Part shown: one piece after another, positions 25,290 to 31,652 of the stretch
How positions within the stretch are numbered: the stretch's first letter is position 1
How the letters are laid out: each line of letters starts with the position of its first letter
Source of the DNA: a virus
Direction: 5' to 3' (one strand)
DNA: 40,919 nucleotides
IMG/VR virus record: IMGVR_UViG_3300006802_000197
Span: 1 to 40,919 of that record
Position numbers and translations under genes: made by a program
The notes under the pieces: model-generated
Database searches by the model: none
Seen by the model: only the letters and a program-made list of their open reading frames with translations
What the model was told of the DNA's origin: nothing

Positions 25290-25487
25290 CTATTTGCGTG
25301 GATCAGAACCTACTTGGACCATGCGATAACCGTTAAGCAGCATTTGCTGGAGATTGTCGTGGTGCCCTCGAAGAAACATGGTATGTGCGATTAACCGCTC
25401 AATCTTTTCACTTGCTTCATCTCCAAGCCACGTTGACGCCTGTTGCCGAATGTCCTGCACGAGTTGCTCAAGTTCGTCCTTCGTCAT
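25290..25487 (-). CDS. Small helical protein, 65 aa
   Basis: The product is all-helical and acidic in its first half (TKDELEQLVQDIRQQAS), with RLIAHTMFLRGHHDNLQQML in the second. Start ATG 25487 has AGGTGA at proper spacing; an in-frame GTG at 25496 is also possible. The gene starts 2 bp after the stop of the preceding gene. No family is recognised. Confidence 0.62.
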   Translation of the reverse strand: MTKDELEQLVQDIRQQASTWLGDEASEKIERLIAHTMFLRGHHDNLQQMLLNGYRMVQVGSDPRK

Positions 25488-25488
25488 A

Positions 25489-25770
25489 TCAGTCACCTAG
25501 AATATCGGAAAGAAGTTCATCTGCGGAAATGATCGGGCCTTTTTTACGCGGGGCTTTTTTGACTTTCGGGGCCGCTTCTTGCTGCGCGAACTTTTCCCGT
25601 TGCGCCCTCAAATAATCAATAATCCGGTCAGCCTCCGCGTCTGAAACCTGCGGAAAGCGGTTTATTAATTCATCAAGACTCGCGGGAGACGCTTCTTCAA
25701 GAATATCGCCGTGCGTCTCACTCTCCGATGAGGTCTGTGATGGATTGGTCGAAGGGGACTGGTTTTGCAT
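25489..25770 (-). CDS. Acidic protein with Lys-rich linker and C-terminal ELLSDILGD tail, 93 aa
   Basis: The N-terminal 28 residues are Ser/Thr/Glu-rich and probably disordered. Residues about 30-60 are helical (LDELINRFPQVSDAEADRII). The linker is basic (KVKKAPRKKG) and the last residues are SADELLSDILGD, one of the recurrent tails described in the findings. The start lies inside the RHH gene, with a 53-bp overlap. GGAAAG before the ATG is a plausible ribosome site. Function is unknown. Confidence 0.65.
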   Translation of the reverse strand: MQNQSPSTNPSQTSSESETHGDILEEASPASLDELINRFPQVSDAEADRIIDYLRAQREKFAQQEAAPKVKKAPRKKGPIISADELLSDILGD

Positions 25771-25942
25771 TAGCTTTCCGCTCCATATGCTGAACGTATG
25801 CGTGAACGATCAATCTTATCGCTTTTGATCTTCCGACCGTGCGAAGCCCTGCTCTGCAGAAATACTGATCAATTTTTTCAAGGTCTTTTGAATAAAGGTG
25901 GAGATGCACCTTTGTCGTTTCGTCATCGAGGCGCGCGGCCAT
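25718..25942 (-). CDS. Ribbon-helix-helix (Arc/CopG-like) DNA-binding protein, 74 aa
   Basis: It is a predicted small transcriptional regulator. Residues about 10-50 fit RHH: strand KVHLHLYS, helix DLEKIDQYFCRAG, then SKAIRLIVHAYVQHM. The C-terminus SITDLIGE belongs to the shared-tail group. AGGAG lies 9 bp upstream of the ATG. Its 3' end overlaps the next gene by 53 bp, so both frames constrain the DNA that encodes this tail. Confidence 0.72.
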   Translation of the reverse strand: MAARLDDETTKVHLHLYSKDLEKIDQYFCRAGLRTVGRSKAIRLIVHAYVQHMERKANAKPVPFDQSITDLIGE

Positions 25943-25943
25943 T

Positions 25944-26237
25944 CTAGTCGTCTCCTAATAAGTCGGCTAGGCTGTAAAGCGGGCCTTCGCCTCTTGGGTT
26001 TTCCTTCAAGGGTGCAGCCGTGCTGCTTGGTTGCGGAGAGGGTTTGTCGGTTTTCAATATCCAAATATGAGTCGGGGAGGTCGGGGATCGGGAGATTTGT
26101 AGAATATCAAGATCAGGGTCTTTTCTGCGCGCAGCGTAAAGGCGCTGCAAAGAAACTTGGTAATTGCCAAGCAGCTCAACCTCGATGCCAAACTCCGAAT
26201 GGTAGGCTTCATAGAGGATTTCTGCTTCTTTACTCAT
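25944..26237 (-). CDS. Small phage protein with C-terminal LADLLGDD tail, 97 aa
   Basis: Residues 1-65 (ILYEAYHSEFGIEVELLGN, LQRLYAARRKDPDL and THIWILK) match a small-protein type common in alphaproteobacterial phages, of unknown function. A Pro/Ser-rich linker follows and the protein ends SLADLLGDD. No good Shine-Dalgarno site is visible; AAGG is 11 bases upstream. The start lies only about 19 bp after a strong terminator hairpin. Confidence 0.68.
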   Translation of the reverse strand: MSKEAEILYEAYHSEFGIEVELLGNYQVSLQRLYAARRKDPDLDILQISRSPTSPTHIWILKTDKPSPQPSSTAAPLKENPRGEGPLYSLADLLGDD

Positions 26238-26255
26238 CGCGGCGACAGCCTTTGC

Positions 26256-26283
26256 AAAAAGAAAGCGGGGGCAGACCCCCCGC
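26256..26283 (-). terminator. Rho-independent terminator (leftward)
   Basis: On the - strand GCGGGGG pairs with CCCCCGC (7 bp, 5-base loop) and is followed by TTTCTTTTT. In + coordinates the stem is 26265-26271 with 26277-26283 and the T-run is 26256-26264. It ends the gene at 26405-26890, yet lies immediately before the start at 26237, so it may act as an attenuator for the downstream operon. Confidence 0.8.
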
Positions 26284-26363
26284 TCGCCAGAAGTTTCAGA
26301 GGTCCATCGTCTGGCTGACGGACAGCGGGGAAGGGAGGAAACGAAAACCCCGCTTTCCTGACA

Positions 26364-26395
26364 GGCATCCCAGAGTTTGTATCATCTGGGATGCC
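26364..26395 (-). other. 10-bp stem-loop in the 26.3-kb intergenic region
   Basis: GGCATCCCAG (26364-26373) and CTGGGATGCC (26386-26395) are perfectly complementary with a 12-base loop. A further possible stem, AGCGGGG/CCCCGCT, lies at about 26323-26354. Together with the terminator this 167-bp gap (26238-26404) is almost entirely structured and holds no gene. A small leftward RNA or antitermination leader is possible. Confidence 0.5.
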
Positions 26396-26404
26396 CGAAT
26401 GGCA

Positions 26405-26890
26405 TTAGGCAGCCTCGTCGAAAAGATCGGACAGCAAATCGCCAGCCATCTTACGGGACGAGTCGATGCGGCGAGCAGCTTCCTCACGGATTTCCGGCTT
26501 ATGCTGCAGCACCTTGCCGACATACTCCGCGATCTGCTCTGCGGAATAGTCCGAGGGATTTCCGCCCTTGCGGCGGATAGCAGCGAAAACCTGCTCCTTG
26601 GCAATCTTCGTCGCCTCTTTCGCAATCGGATCGGCAGACGCTTTCGGAGTGCGCGAAGAAAATTCGTAAGCATCCGCAAAAGCCTGGAACTCAGCCGACG
26701 CAGCCTCAGAGTCGATGGTGCCTTCGTCCGCGAGACGCTTCAGCTTGGCAATGATCGAAGTGCGAATATTGTCCGCAAGAACGTGGTTCAGCTTTTCGGC
26801 CTCAAGGGCGGTCAGCTTATGACCTTCAGCATAGGGCTGATCGACGTGGACTGTGACGTTGTGCGGCAGCTTCAAAGCTCGTTTTGACAT
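26405..26890 (-). CDS. Unknown helical protein with DLLSDLF tail, 161 aa
   Basis: The family is not recognised. The N-terminus MSKRALKLPHNVTVHV precedes a long helical protein (LTALEAEKLNHVLADNI, SIIAKLKRLADEGTI), mixed charge, no Cys. It ends AGDLLSDLFDEAA, the best example of the shared tail because it also resembles a clamp-binding peptide. ATG 26890 is preferred over an upstream ATG for its AAGGA site. The upstream gap (26891-27062) contains a small GGCGC-AAC-GCGCC hairpin and no gene. Confidence 0.68.
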   Translation of the reverse strand: MSKRALKLPHNVTVHVDQPYAEGHKLTALEAEKLNHVLADNIRTSIIAKLKRLADEGTIDSEAASAEFQAFADAYEFSSRTPKASADPIAKEATKIAKEQVFAAIRRKGGNPSDYSAEQIAEYVGKVLQHKPEIREEAARRIDSSRKMAGDLLSDLFDEAA

Positions 26891-27062
26891 GATCGGTTCC
26901 TTAGAGGGCGCGTTGCGCCAATTAAAGGGCATTCGCCCCCTTGCCTAAAAACAATGCCATCACCTTTGACCCATTGCAACGAAAAAGTCGCTCGCTGGGC
27001 GAAAAAGTTAGGGCCACACGATACGCAATAGCCGAGGGTCCTAACCTTATGGTTGTGCCGCG

Positions 27063-27605
27063 CTACCATCCATTCCAGCCGCAAAGCGCGATCAGCCTTC
27101 CGGGCTTTTTGAGTTTCCACTTCGGCGCTGCCTTTTGGGCGTCCGTTAAAACATTGGGCTTGGGTGCAGGACGCTTCGCGTCTGGGGGTGGCCCCATTTC
27201 CGCACGACGCTGTGCGGCCTTTGCAGCTGACGCTCGAGTTGCTTTGACTTGTGCTTCGCGTTTTTGCTGAAGTCGCTTTGCTTTTTGTTCTTCAGTAAGA
27301 ACGACTCTGTGTTTGTCACGATTAGCTTTCGCAATCGCAAGTTTATGTGCGCGCCATTCTGGATCACTGTTGTATTTCTCCCTACGACGGGCGGCTCGCT
27401 CTTCTTTATGTTCACGGTTCCAGCGGCGCTTTGCTTCACGCAGACGCTCCAAACTCTCAGCCTTCTTTTTTGCCTTAAGTTCCTCAAGTTCTGCTTGAAT
27501 TTCCGGCGGAAGATCGCACCCCTTTTTGCGGAGACGATACCGCGCGGAATACAGTCTTTGCTTTTCTCGATTAGCTTCTCGCCATTCTTTAGGGTCGAAG
27601 GCCAT
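27063..27605 (-). CDS. Highly basic coiled-coil protein, possibly DNA-binding, 180 aa
   Basis: More than a third of residues are Lys or Arg. Phrases like ANREKQRLYSARYRLRKKG and RREKYNSDPEWRAHK resemble the basic repeats found near HNH or endonuclease-VII proteins, but no catalytic His/Asn set is visible. The C-terminus RLIALCGWNGW is abruptly hydrophobic. ATG 27605 has AAGGAG at 7 bases. A nucleoid-like or RNA-binding role is possible; unproven. Confidence 0.65.
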   Translation of the reverse strand: MAFDPKEWREANREKQRLYSARYRLRKKGCDLPPEIQAELEELKAKKKAESLERLREAKRRWNREHKEERAARRREKYNSDPEWRAHKLAIAKANRDKHRVVLTEEQKAKRLQQKREAQVKATRASAAKAAQRRAEMGPPPDAKRPAPKPNVLTDAQKAAPKWKLKKPGRLIALCGWNGW

Positions 27606-27768
27606 GGAACAACTCCTTTGGAACACAGGCGTAGTCGATCTTATATCCTAGACCCGCTTTTGCGCTCACAGTTTTTCCCGCATTTTCGCAGGCTTCTTGA
27701 GAAAGAAACTCGTGCGTTGTGACGGCGCTGCTTGCACCGGCGAACCAGATGATTAGAACCCATGACAT
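27589..27768 (-). CDS. Small membrane/exported protein with two Cys, 59 aa
   Basis: The N-terminus MSWVLIIWFAGASSAV is hydrophobic (signal anchor or signal peptide). The rest (EFLSQEACENAGKTVSA, then YACVPKELF) contains two Cys that could form a disulfide in the periplasm. Small phage proteins of this type, ending in a Cys-Val-Pro-Lys phrase, recur in alphaproteobacterial phages. AAGGAG precedes the ATG. It overlaps the next gene by 17 bp. Confidence 0.68.
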   Translation of the reverse strand: MSWVLIIWFAGASSAVTTHEFLSQEACENAGKTVSAKAGLGYKIDYACVPKELFHGLRP

Positions 27769-27769
27769 T

Positions 27770-27838
27770 TCACTCTCCTTTTTGCAAAGCGGCGCGGAGG
27801 TCGTGGCCCGCAAGGGTCGAGTTACGATGTGCAGTAGG
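27770..27838 (-). pseudogene. Remnant of a coiled-coil-array gene (C-terminal 22 codons)
   Basis: In one - frame, after an in-frame TGA, 22 codons end GHDLRAALQKGE and a stop, matching the LRAARAALQNKE-type C-terminus of neighbouring array genes (29476-30473). No start and no upstream homology remain. It is read as a decayed paralogue. The surrounding 153 bp (27769-27921) also contains a CTCG-TGCAA-CGAG hairpin and no other gene. Confidence 0.4.
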
Positions 27839-27921
27839 TCAATTCATTGAACAATCTCTCGTGCAACGAGATTGCTTAATGGCCGTTAGCCCCCAACGGC
27901 ACCACACATGCGCCACGATAA

Positions 27922-28041
27922 TCATTCCTTCTCCAAAGCGGAGCGGGCGGCGCGGGAACCGTCAAGTAATCTTTGACAGTTGCGTAAGTCGTTATCTTCC
28001 CGCGCTCTGCTACCGAACAAGACCAGAGACGAGATCGTCAT
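27922..28041 (-). pseudogene. 39-codon frame coupled to the WYL gene; fused remnant of an array gene
   Basis: ATG 28041-28039 overlaps the WYL stop (ATGA). The 39 codons end SRAARSALEKE, clearly like the C-termini of the array genes, whereas the first 28 residues resemble nothing. The simplest reading is that the WYL gene was inserted into or next to an array gene, leaving its 3' end. It may still be translated by coupling. Confidence 0.45.
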
Positions 28042-28961
28042 GGCTGGCTGTTCGAGCGTTGCGCGCGCGCAAGGGCCTGTCGCGCCATCTCTCTCGTAGT
28101 ATCTTTGGCTTGTTTGACCTGCTCCTTGTTCGTCAGAACAATTTGCTGCTTCTCCGGTTCAAGTTTGCCCGGTTCCACGTCCAGATTGTGCTCGTTGATA
28201 AGATAAAATGCTAAGCTTAGCCGAATTGGCATGATTAGTTCGTTGTCTATCATGTTATATTCGGCTGCAACGGCTTCCTGCTTTGCGGGACTTAGTGCAG
28301 GATTTGGCGCTATGACAAGATCTATCAAGTGATTCCACTCGTAGTCCAACGACAGGTCGATATTAACCTCGTTTGAACTCAGAATTCTTTTGATGCGGCT
28401 TAGCTGATAGTCGCGGAAGTCGTTGTGGTCGCGAGACCATGCTCGGATGTACCAGCGGCCTGCACTGTGTGAGAGGGCGTGTGGAGCGATCTTTCTTACG
28501 CCATGCGGCGTCCCGGTCATCGACTGATACTCGACCTCGATCTCCTGTTTGAGGCGGATCGCGTCCAGCACGGCGAGCAAAATCAACGGATCGGTCGTGC
28601 GTCTCGGCAGCGACACGACCTCGTACGGCGGCAGGCCGTCGAACCACGTCTCATCCTTGCTCATCCAACCATTCTTGAGCGCGACCATTCTGAGCAGTTG
28701 CCGATCGGCGCTGTTGATTATGAAGACCGGTTCGAACGACGGAAGCCGTATGTAGCGTTTCAGCGCGACGTCATAATCCATGTTGCCCGGGGCAAGCTGC
28801 TGATAGAGCTGCACGTCGCCCGACGCCTGCTGGACCGAAATCCCGAAGACCTTCGCGATGTCCGGGCGGCTCACTCGGCCCTCCCAAAACAGTCGAAAGT
28901 CAATGAACTCAAGGCGTTGCCTAACGCTCCACTTGAGTGATTCTACTGTCTCGTCGGCCAT
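28038..28961 (-). CDS. WYL-domain transcriptional regulator, BrxR/CapW-like, 307 aa
   Basis: It is predicted to be a ligand-sensing repressor. Residues about 12-60 form a winged HTH (QRLEFIDFRLFWEGRV, DIAKVFGISVQQASGDV), followed by YQQLAPGNMDYD and KRYIRLPSFEPVF, a signature I associate with BrxR/CapW regulators of BREX and CBASS loci. The WYL motif itself is WYI at 170-172 in GRWYIRAWSRD. A C-terminal WCX-like part follows. AGGA precedes ATG 28961. A perfect 10-bp inverted repeat 34 bp upstream is its likely operator. No defence effector is recognised beside it. Confidence 0.8.
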   Translation of the reverse strand: MADETVESLKWSVRQRLEFIDFRLFWEGRVSRPDIAKVFGISVQQASGDVQLYQQLAPGNMDYDVALKRYIRLPSFEPVFIINSADRQLLRMVALKNGWMSKDETWFDGLPPYEVVSLPRRTTDPLILLAVLDAIRLKQEIEVEYQSMTGTPHGVRKIAPHALSHSAGRWYIRAWSRDHNDFRDYQLSRIKRILSSNEVNIDLSLDYEWNHLIDLVIAPNPALSPAKQEAVAAEYNMIDNELIMPIRLSLAFYLINEHNLDVEPGKLEPEKQQIVLTNKEQVKQAKDTTREMARQALARAQRSNSQP

Positions 28962-28994
28962 GTCTCTATCCTACTTTTTTATGTGTTTTGCGGC

Positions 28995-29019
28995 AACCAA
29001 TCAAAAAAGTTGATTGGTT
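28995..29019. promoter_or_regulatory. Inverted-repeat operator upstream of the WYL gene
   Basis: AACCAATCAA (28995-29004) and TTGATTGGTT (29010-29019) are perfect 10-bp arms with a 5-bp spacer. On the - strand the inner TTGATT could be a -35 box, 17 bp from TAAAAA, so a bound dimer would block the WYL promoter. BrxR-type proteins are reported to bind inverted repeats of about this size and spacing, which supports autoregulation. Confidence 0.65.
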
Positions 29020-29043
29020 TTTCCAGTTAGGGTAAAGAAAGGC

Positions 29044-29190
29044 TCAATGACGGCTGTCGCCATTCGGGTGACGGCGTCTGCGCAATGCGGCGCGTAAATT
29101 CTCATTTTCTTTTGCAATCTTTACGCTTTGCAGGCTTGTCTCTTTTAGGGTGGCAAACATTGGTGAGACATATTCAGGAAATAGCGACAT
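29044..29190 (-). CDS. Small protein of the coiled-coil array, 48 aa
   Basis: The product starts MSLFPEYVSPMFATLKE and continues with a helix (KIAKENENLRAALRRRR). The ENLRAALRR phrase recalls the LRAARAAL C-termini of its neighbours. It has a strong GGGAGG site before the ATG and overlaps the upstream gene by 17 bp. It is the last array gene before the WYL promoter region. Confidence 0.62.
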   Translation of the reverse strand: MSLFPEYVSPMFATLKETSLQSVKIAKENENLRAALRRRRHPNGDSRH

Positions 29191-29479
29191 TTTTACCTCC
29201 CTTAGCCAAGGCATTTTCCTTGCGGATAATTCCTAATATCTCTGATGCCTCTGACGCCCGAACACGCTGTTTCTTTCCTGATGCGCTTGTTCCAGCTTCA
29301 TCTGCGATGGCGATATGTCCGCGTATGCGTCCTTCAATATAGTTTTCAATGTAATTGAGACGCGCTTCTAACTCCGCAATCCGTCGCGCCTGCGCCTTTA
29401 ATGCGTCGGCGGCTTCATGTGTGCATGGCAACAGTCTTTTGCTGTATTTGCGCAGCCGTGCGATTAAATCGTCATTCAT
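29174..29479 (-). CDS. Coiled-coil array protein 1, 101 aa
   Basis: It begins MNDDLIARLRKYSKRL and has the module ARRIAELEARLNYIE, shared with other proteins of this array. The C-terminal half is different: RASEASEILGIIRKENAL. ATG 29479 overlaps the stop of the previous gene (ATGA) with GGAG at 7 bases. Function unknown; small Ea22-like accessory proteins of enteric phages have a comparable build. Confidence 0.65.
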   Translation of the reverse strand: MNDDLIARLRKYSKRLLPCTHEAADALKAQARRIAELEARLNYIENYIEGRIRGHIAIADEAGTSASGKKQRVRASEASEILGIIRKENALAKGGKNVAIS

Positions 29480-29781
29480 TCCTTCTCTCCTAAAACGGCG
29501 CGGGCGGCGCGGAGGTCGCGAACGCGGACTTTTAACTCCCAAGCCTCATCATCATTTCTATGATCCGCTACCCATACCGCGTGTTTAGCAAACGGTTTCA
29601 GCACCGCTTCAAGTTCAGCGATTTGGGCTTCTTTGTCGATTAGCCGACTTTCCAGTTCGTCAATCCGTTTTCCTCTCGCTTCTAATGCGTCGGCGGCTTC
29701 TTCTAGGCGTAAGCCCGCAACATAGTCGCCAGTATAGTCGCCAGTGTAGTTGCGCAGCCGTGCGATTAGGTCGTCAGTCAT
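29476..29781 (-). CDS. Coiled-coil array protein 2, 101 aa
   Basis: Module order: MTDDLIARLRNY, a short duplication TGDYTGDYV, a coiled coil with QIAELEAVLKPFAKHA, and the C-terminus RVRDLRAARAVLGEKE. The N-terminus is nearly that of array protein 1 and the C-terminus nearly that of array protein 4. ATG 29781 overlaps the upstream stop (ATGA). Function unknown. Confidence 0.66.
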   Translation of the reverse strand: MTDDLIARLRNYTGDYTGDYVAGLRLEEAADALEARGKRIDELESRLIDKEAQIAELEAVLKPFAKHAVWVADHRNDDEAWELKVRVRDLRAARAVLGEKE

Positions 29782-29927
29782 TTCTCTAATTCCTCCACGA
29801 TGCAAGCAGTTGAATAGAAAATAGCGCCAATGATGAAGTCGGCGTTAGTTGAAATCGCATCAACTCCTCTATAATGACCATCTATGGCACCAGCTACGGC
29901 AAACAAAAACGACATTATGTAGAGCAT
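29778..29927 (-). CDS. Small membrane protein, 49 aa
   Basis: Two hydrophobic segments are visible (LYIMSFLFAVAGAIDG and FIIGAIFYSTACIV) joined by a short polar loop, with an acidic end VEELEK. ATG 29927 has GGAG at 8 bases and overlaps the upstream stop (TAATG). No family is recognised. A holin-like role is conceivable for any such protein but nothing here shows it. Confidence 0.62.
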   Translation of the reverse strand: MLYIMSFLFAVAGAIDGHYRGVDAISTNADFIIGAIFYSTACIVEELEK

Positions 29928-30100
29928 TATTTCTTCTCCAAAGCGGCACGGCGTTTCTCGCGTTCTTCCCACATTTTGTCAGCCATATAGTAAGCGCACT
30001 CGGCAATATTATCCCAACCAAGACCGGACGTTTCAGGGCCAGCTAAAAGACCTTGTAAGGCTACAGACGCCATCAAGTCTAAATATTGCTCGTTATCCAT
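29927..30100 (-). CDS. Small helical protein, 57 aa
   Basis: The product starts MDNEQYLDLMASVALQGLL and ends KMWEEREKRRAALEKK. Small phage proteins with a GWDNIAECAYYMAD-like core are common and uncharacterised. ATG 30100 has GGAGG upstream. It overlaps the previous gene by 8 bp and the next by one. The end RRAALEKK resembles the array C-termini. Confidence 0.66.
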   Translation of the reverse strand: MDNEQYLDLMASVALQGLLAGPETSGLGWDNIAECAYYMADKMWEEREKRRAALEKK

Positions 30101-30473
30101 TTTCCTCCCCCTTATTCCACGGCGCATATACCCATTTATCGCCATCCCAAACGTAGTCAGCTTCTTTATTTTGCAGGGCGGCGCGGGCAGCGCGAAGGTC
30201 GGCAAGACGCACAGCAACCCGCGTGTTGTCGTTGTATTGTTCCCATTCTGCTTCAGCAATGTGTTCTGCGAACGGACGAAGCGCTGCTTTTAACTCTTTG
30301 AAGCGGGCGTCTACATGCGCCACAATTTGTGTCGCCATGCTAACTGGGTTATTAGCGTCAATTTCCATGTCAGGTTTCAGCGTTGTCAAAAGGCCGATTG
30401 CTTCGGACAACTCCGCAATACGGGCGGCTTGGTAGTTCACCGTCCACTTCAACTCGTCTTTAGATACTATCAT
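30093..30473 (-). CDS. Coiled-coil array protein 4, 126 aa
   Basis: It contains YQAARIAELSEAIGLL near the N-terminus, FKELKAALRPFAEHIA in the middle and RLADLRAARAALQNKE before a distinct tail (YVWDGDKWVYAPW). The RIAELE, LRPFAEH and LRAARAAL pieces are shared with array proteins 2, 5 and 6. ATG 30473 has GGGAG at 6 bases. Function unknown. Confidence 0.66.
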   Translation of the reverse strand: MIVSKDELKWTVNYQAARIAELSEAIGLLTTLKPDMEIDANNPVSMATQIVAHVDARFKELKAALRPFAEHIAEAEWEQYNDNTRVAVRLADLRAARAALQNKEADYVWDGDKWVYAPWNKGEENG

Positions 30474-30816
30474 TCTTATCTCCCAGATAAGCGGCGCGGG
30501 CGGCGAGAACTGGCCCTGCATTCATCATCGTGCGCCAGCAGCACCAAATTTCGTATTGGTCGCCAGCGCCATAATGAGCCATCGCTTCTTCATGCGAAGC
30601 CGTATGCAACGGGTGGTCAGAACCTATAAGTAACGCAAGGTGGTTTCCGCCGGTAAGAACATTGTCCAGCGCTGCTTCCAACTCCGCGATGCGCTTCTCC
30701 TGCTTGCGAATTAAACTCATCGCCTGATGACACGCTCCAGCTTCGCCAGTATAACCGGAAGCATTGAGCCAGTCCTCGACATTCACGAGGTCGGGATAGG
30801 TGTTGGTGTGATCCAT
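30460..30816 (-). CDS. Coiled-coil array protein 5, 118 aa
   Basis: After an N-terminal part unlike the others (DLVNVEDWLNASGYTGEAG), it carries KRIAELEAALDNVL, then a His/Cys-containing middle (DQYEIWCCWRTMM) and the end VLAARAAYLGDKN. ATG 30816 has AGGTG upstream. It overlaps the next gene by 14 bp. Function unknown. Confidence 0.65.
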   Translation of the reverse strand: MDHTNTYPDLVNVEDWLNASGYTGEAGACHQAMSLIRKQEKRIAELEAALDNVLTGGNHLALLIGSDHPLHTASHEEAMAHYGAGDQYEIWCCWRTMMNAGPVLAARAAYLGDKNDSI

Positions 30817-30826
30817 GAGGCACCTG

Positions 30827-31210
30827 TTATTTTTTGAGAGACTGGTAAGCGCGTTTTACGCGAACGCGGTTAATTAAGTTTGCCACAGACCCGCGCAGAA
30901 TACCAAGATGATCTGCGACCTGTTGTTGCGTCGATCCGTCGTTAATCATGCGCTCCACGATAAGTTCCCGGTCGGTGATAGGCAGCGTTTTGACCGCGTT
31001 GCACCATGCCGTCGTGTAGGACGGGCTCTCGATTGCAGGGTCCTCGTCGGGTGATTTGAATTTGTCGTAAAAGTCATTGTCGCCTCCTTCAAGAAAGCGC
31101 ACTCGCGGGATGGAAAGAAGCATTTGCCGCATCGTGCTGCCCGCTTGCGCGCCGTTGCTTTTGACTCCTTGCACAATCGGCACGTATCGGCAGACCTTTT
31201 CAATCTTCAT
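30827..31210 (-). CDS. Sigma-region-4-like HTH protein, 127 aa
   Basis: It is a predicted DNA-binding regulator. The C-terminal 60 residues (LPITDRELIVERMINDG, then STQQQVADHLGILRGSV and NLINRVRVKRAYQSL) fit a sigma-70 region 4-type helix-turn-helix. The N-terminal half has no sigma region 2, so it is not a complete sigma factor. ATG 31210 has GGAG at 7 bases. It overlaps the previous gene by 11 bp. It could control later genes of this phage. Confidence 0.66.
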   Translation of the reverse strand: MKIEKVCRYVPIVQGVKSNGAQAGSTMRQMLLSIPRVRFLEGGDNDFYDKFKSPDEDPAIESPSYTTAWCNAVKTLPITDRELIVERMINDGSTQQQVADHLGILRGSVANLINRVRVKRAYQSLKK

Positions 31211-31412
31211 GTTTTTGCTCCGAAAAGTATTTTGAAGCGTAGAGGACCGGCAGAGGTTCGAACAGGATTTGCTTGGGTTGGAGTGGCATTTTATCGCCAA
31301 ACCAATTTGCGTTTAAGCGAGCAAAAGGTTTGAGGAGATTTTCAAGTTCAGCGATGCGGGCGTCTGCTTCGCGTAATTCTTTTTGCAGAGCTTTGATAAG
31401 GTCGTCAGTCAT
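31200..31412 (-). CDS. Coiled-coil array protein 6, 70 aa
   Basis: It starts MTDDLIKALQKELREAD, followed by ARIAELENLLKPFARLNANW, i.e. the same N-terminal and coiled-coil modules as array protein 2 but with a different end (KQILFEPLPVLYASKYF). The start overlaps the previous stop (ATGA). Function unknown. Confidence 0.66.
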   Translation of the reverse strand: MTDDLIKALQKELREADARIAELENLLKPFARLNANWFGDKMPLQPKQILFEPLPVLYASKYFSEQKHED

Positions 31413-31651
31413 TCGTCTCCTCCGATGCCGTTTGAGGAACCTGCCAAACCGCCTTCGGAATTATAATAGGTGGTGTAATTCCCGATGCTGTTTGACGATC
31501 CGACGAGTTGGCCTTGGGGGCCGTAGTATTGCGTATAGCCTGCGATGGAATTTGCCGATCCAGCCAGTTGCCCTTGCGGTCCATAAAACGTGGTGTAGCC
31601 ATCGCACAGGCCGACGCAGAAGCAAAGGGCGATAGGTGCAAATCGAGTCAT
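31409..31651 (-). CDS. Small exported protein with three 20-residue repeats, 80 aa
   Basis: Residues 1-18 look like a signal peptide (MTRFAPIALCFCVGLCDG). Three tandem repeats follow, each YTxxY-G-P-Q-G-Q-L-x-G-S-x-N-S-I or a variant: at about 19-38, 39-58 and 59-78. Comparable short periplasmic repeat proteins (tyrosine-glycine-pentad type) occur in many phages of Gram-negative bacteria; the role is unknown. The last repeat is degenerate (YYNSEGGLAGS). It overlaps the next start by four bases. Confidence 0.68.
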   Translation of the reverse strand: MTRFAPIALCFCVGLCDGYTTFYGPQGQLAGSANSIAGYTQYYGPQGQLVGSSNSIGNYTTYYNSEGGLAGSSNGIGGDE

Positions 31652-31652
31652 G

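Noticed and set aside
25898-26887. 329-codon open frame on the + strand
   Set aside because: It runs across three leftward genes, the terminator and the structured gap; its codon composition is shadow-like and all neighbours are leftward.
27850-27930. Possible tRNA (hairpins and a CACCA-like string near 27900)
   Set aside because: The stems do not form a cloverleaf, and no T-arm or anticodon loop of proper length can be placed.
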